From Undibacterium sp. YM2 (GTDB taxonomy: Bacteria > Pseudomonadota > Gammaproteobacteria > Burkholderiales > Burkholderiaceae_D): 64,000 nt of DNA. The DNA lies in assembly GCF_009937975.1 (NCBI RefSeq), contig NZ_AP018441.1:4464001-4528000 (forward strand), written 5' to 3'. Below, piece after piece: positions 63,313-64,000 of this stretch. The notes under the pieces were generated by a model. The model made no database searches. It saw only the letters and a list, made by a program, of their open reading frames with translations, and was not told the DNA's origin. A program made the position numbers and the translations under genes. Each line of letters starts with the position of its first letter. Position 1 is the stretch's first letter.

Positions 63313-63972
63313 TTACTTAACTAAAGCCCTAGCATCAGAATTATCCCCTTTTTTCCGATAGGCATTCCCCATCCAGCCTATTGCCAGAAACCAGAAACCA
63401 ATCGAACCTACATAAGAAAAATACCAGGACAAAAACAGGGCAATGACCAGCATGGCCGATGCCGCCGCACAATTGGCATTGATAGTGCGGTGAGAAGGGA
63501 AGCAGAACCACAGTGTCCAGCCTGTCATGATGATGAGGAAAGGACCAGAGATGGCGAGGTCCAGCAGCCCACGCACATTGCTGATAAAGAGCTCGGACGC
63601 GCCCAAGCTCACCCATAGCCAGGGCGTACCAAGAAAAGTGATAGCCGCCACGGAATAAATCAGGCCCCAGTTTCTACCGGAGCGCACTTCTACCTCAGTC
63701 TCATCCCCGGTAGTCGCAGGCTGTTTAAACGTACCGCCCCTCAAAGTCTGCAAGAGCATCAAGCCAGAAAACATGATGAGAAAGCCAGGCGTCTGTTTAA
63801 ACATGGCGTAAAGATTGAGCAGAAAACCTATGGTCATGAATGAAGCCCCGGCACCGATGATGACTTTTTCTTTCCTGTATTTTGGTATGCTGAGAAAAAC
63901 AGTCCAACCAAGTATGGTCAGCAGATAAACAGAAGAATGCAAGAAATTCTGCAGTCCGCGAAAGCCATACAT
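63313..63972 (-). CDS. Hypothetical membrane protein (219 aa)
   Basis: Six or seven hydrophobic segments, begins MYGFRGLQNFLHSSVYLLTI. No family recognised. It stands upstream of the TonB-like gene on the same strand (63-bp gap), with 28 bp of window left before its start. Confidence 0.65.
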   Translation of the reverse strand: MYGFRGLQNFLHSSVYLLTILGWTVFLSIPKYRKEKVIIGAGASFMTIGFLLNLYAMFKQTPGFLIMFSGLMLLQTLRGGTFKQPATTGDETEVEVRSGRNWGLIYSVAAITFLGTPWLWVSLGASELFISNVRGLLDLAISGPFLIIMTGWTLWFCFPSHRTINANCAAASAMLVIALFLSWYFSYVGSIGFWFLAIGWMGNAYRKKGDNSDARALVK

Positions 63973-64000
63973 AAAATAATCTGTCTGAAAAAAAAAGTAC

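Noticed and set aside
49695..63972. Complete polymorphic toxin or type VI effector locus
   Set aside because: Several immunity-like genes are present, but no Rhs, VgrG, PAAR, toxin or secretion gene was seen.

Overview
The window looks like chromosomal DNA from a betaproteobacterium of the order Burkholderiales, most likely an Oxalobacteraceae member (Undibacterium/Janthinobacterium-like). This is inferred from gene content, moderate G+C and protein style; no rRNA or other marker is present. No tRNA, rRNA or CRISPR array was recognised. The layout is a mosaic of ordinary metabolic and signalling genes with many small unknown genes, and the intergenic DNA is unusually rich in palindromic repeats.

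Region by region: (1) 0-3.6 kb, two tandem paralogous PAS histidine kinases, the first cut by the window edge and apparently frameshifted. (2) 3.6-6.1 kb, a repeat-rich gap with a 284-bp palindromic element, then a secreted M64 metallopeptidase. (3) 6.4-12 kb, a duplicated membrane-protein family around an alpha/beta hydrolase, a HEAT-repeat protein and a secreted hydrolase, then a second, longer copy of the palindromic element. (4) 12.6-24.2 kb, a GGDEF-EAL protein, a frameshifted S41 protease, an Aer-like chemoreceptor, an EF-G paralogue and an MFS exporter divergent from an SgrR-type regulator. (5) 26-31.5 kb, a run of small unknown genes including a duplicated membrane pair, and a DEDDh exonuclease. 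(6) 32-37.8 kb, a LysR/metallo-beta-lactamase-fold divergent pair, a secreted PHB-depolymerase-type esterase and an alginate-lyase-family protein. (7) 38-42.6 kb, small unknowns, a cNMP-binding protein and an AraC regulator divergent from (8) 42.9-46.7 kb, a molybdenum hydroxylase operon (2Fe-2S subunit, Mo subunit, XdhC). (9) 47-49.6 kb, a tyrosinase, a DUF2182 membrane protein and a DUF2132 protein. (10) 49.7-64 kb, an accessory stretch of small, SUKH/CPCC/immunity-like and secreted proteins, with a TetR circuit and two mobile-element systems.

The strongest finding is an IS110-family insertion (51852-53056) sitting in the loop of a dispersed hairpin repeat. Its 5' non-coding end folds by eye into two guide-bearing loops like an IS621-type bridge RNA. 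The target loop carries a 7-nt exact complement to the interrupted hairpin, including the CT core, and the donor loop carries guide-like matches to both IS ends. A second system is a RAYT gene (61565-62002) flanked on both sides by GGTGCGTC..GACGCACC hairpins; related hairpins occur about eight more times in the window. A third is a TetR regulator whose 14-bp palindromic site lies twice at its own promoter and once before the next membrane-protein gene, with a MITE-like insertion between the two genes.
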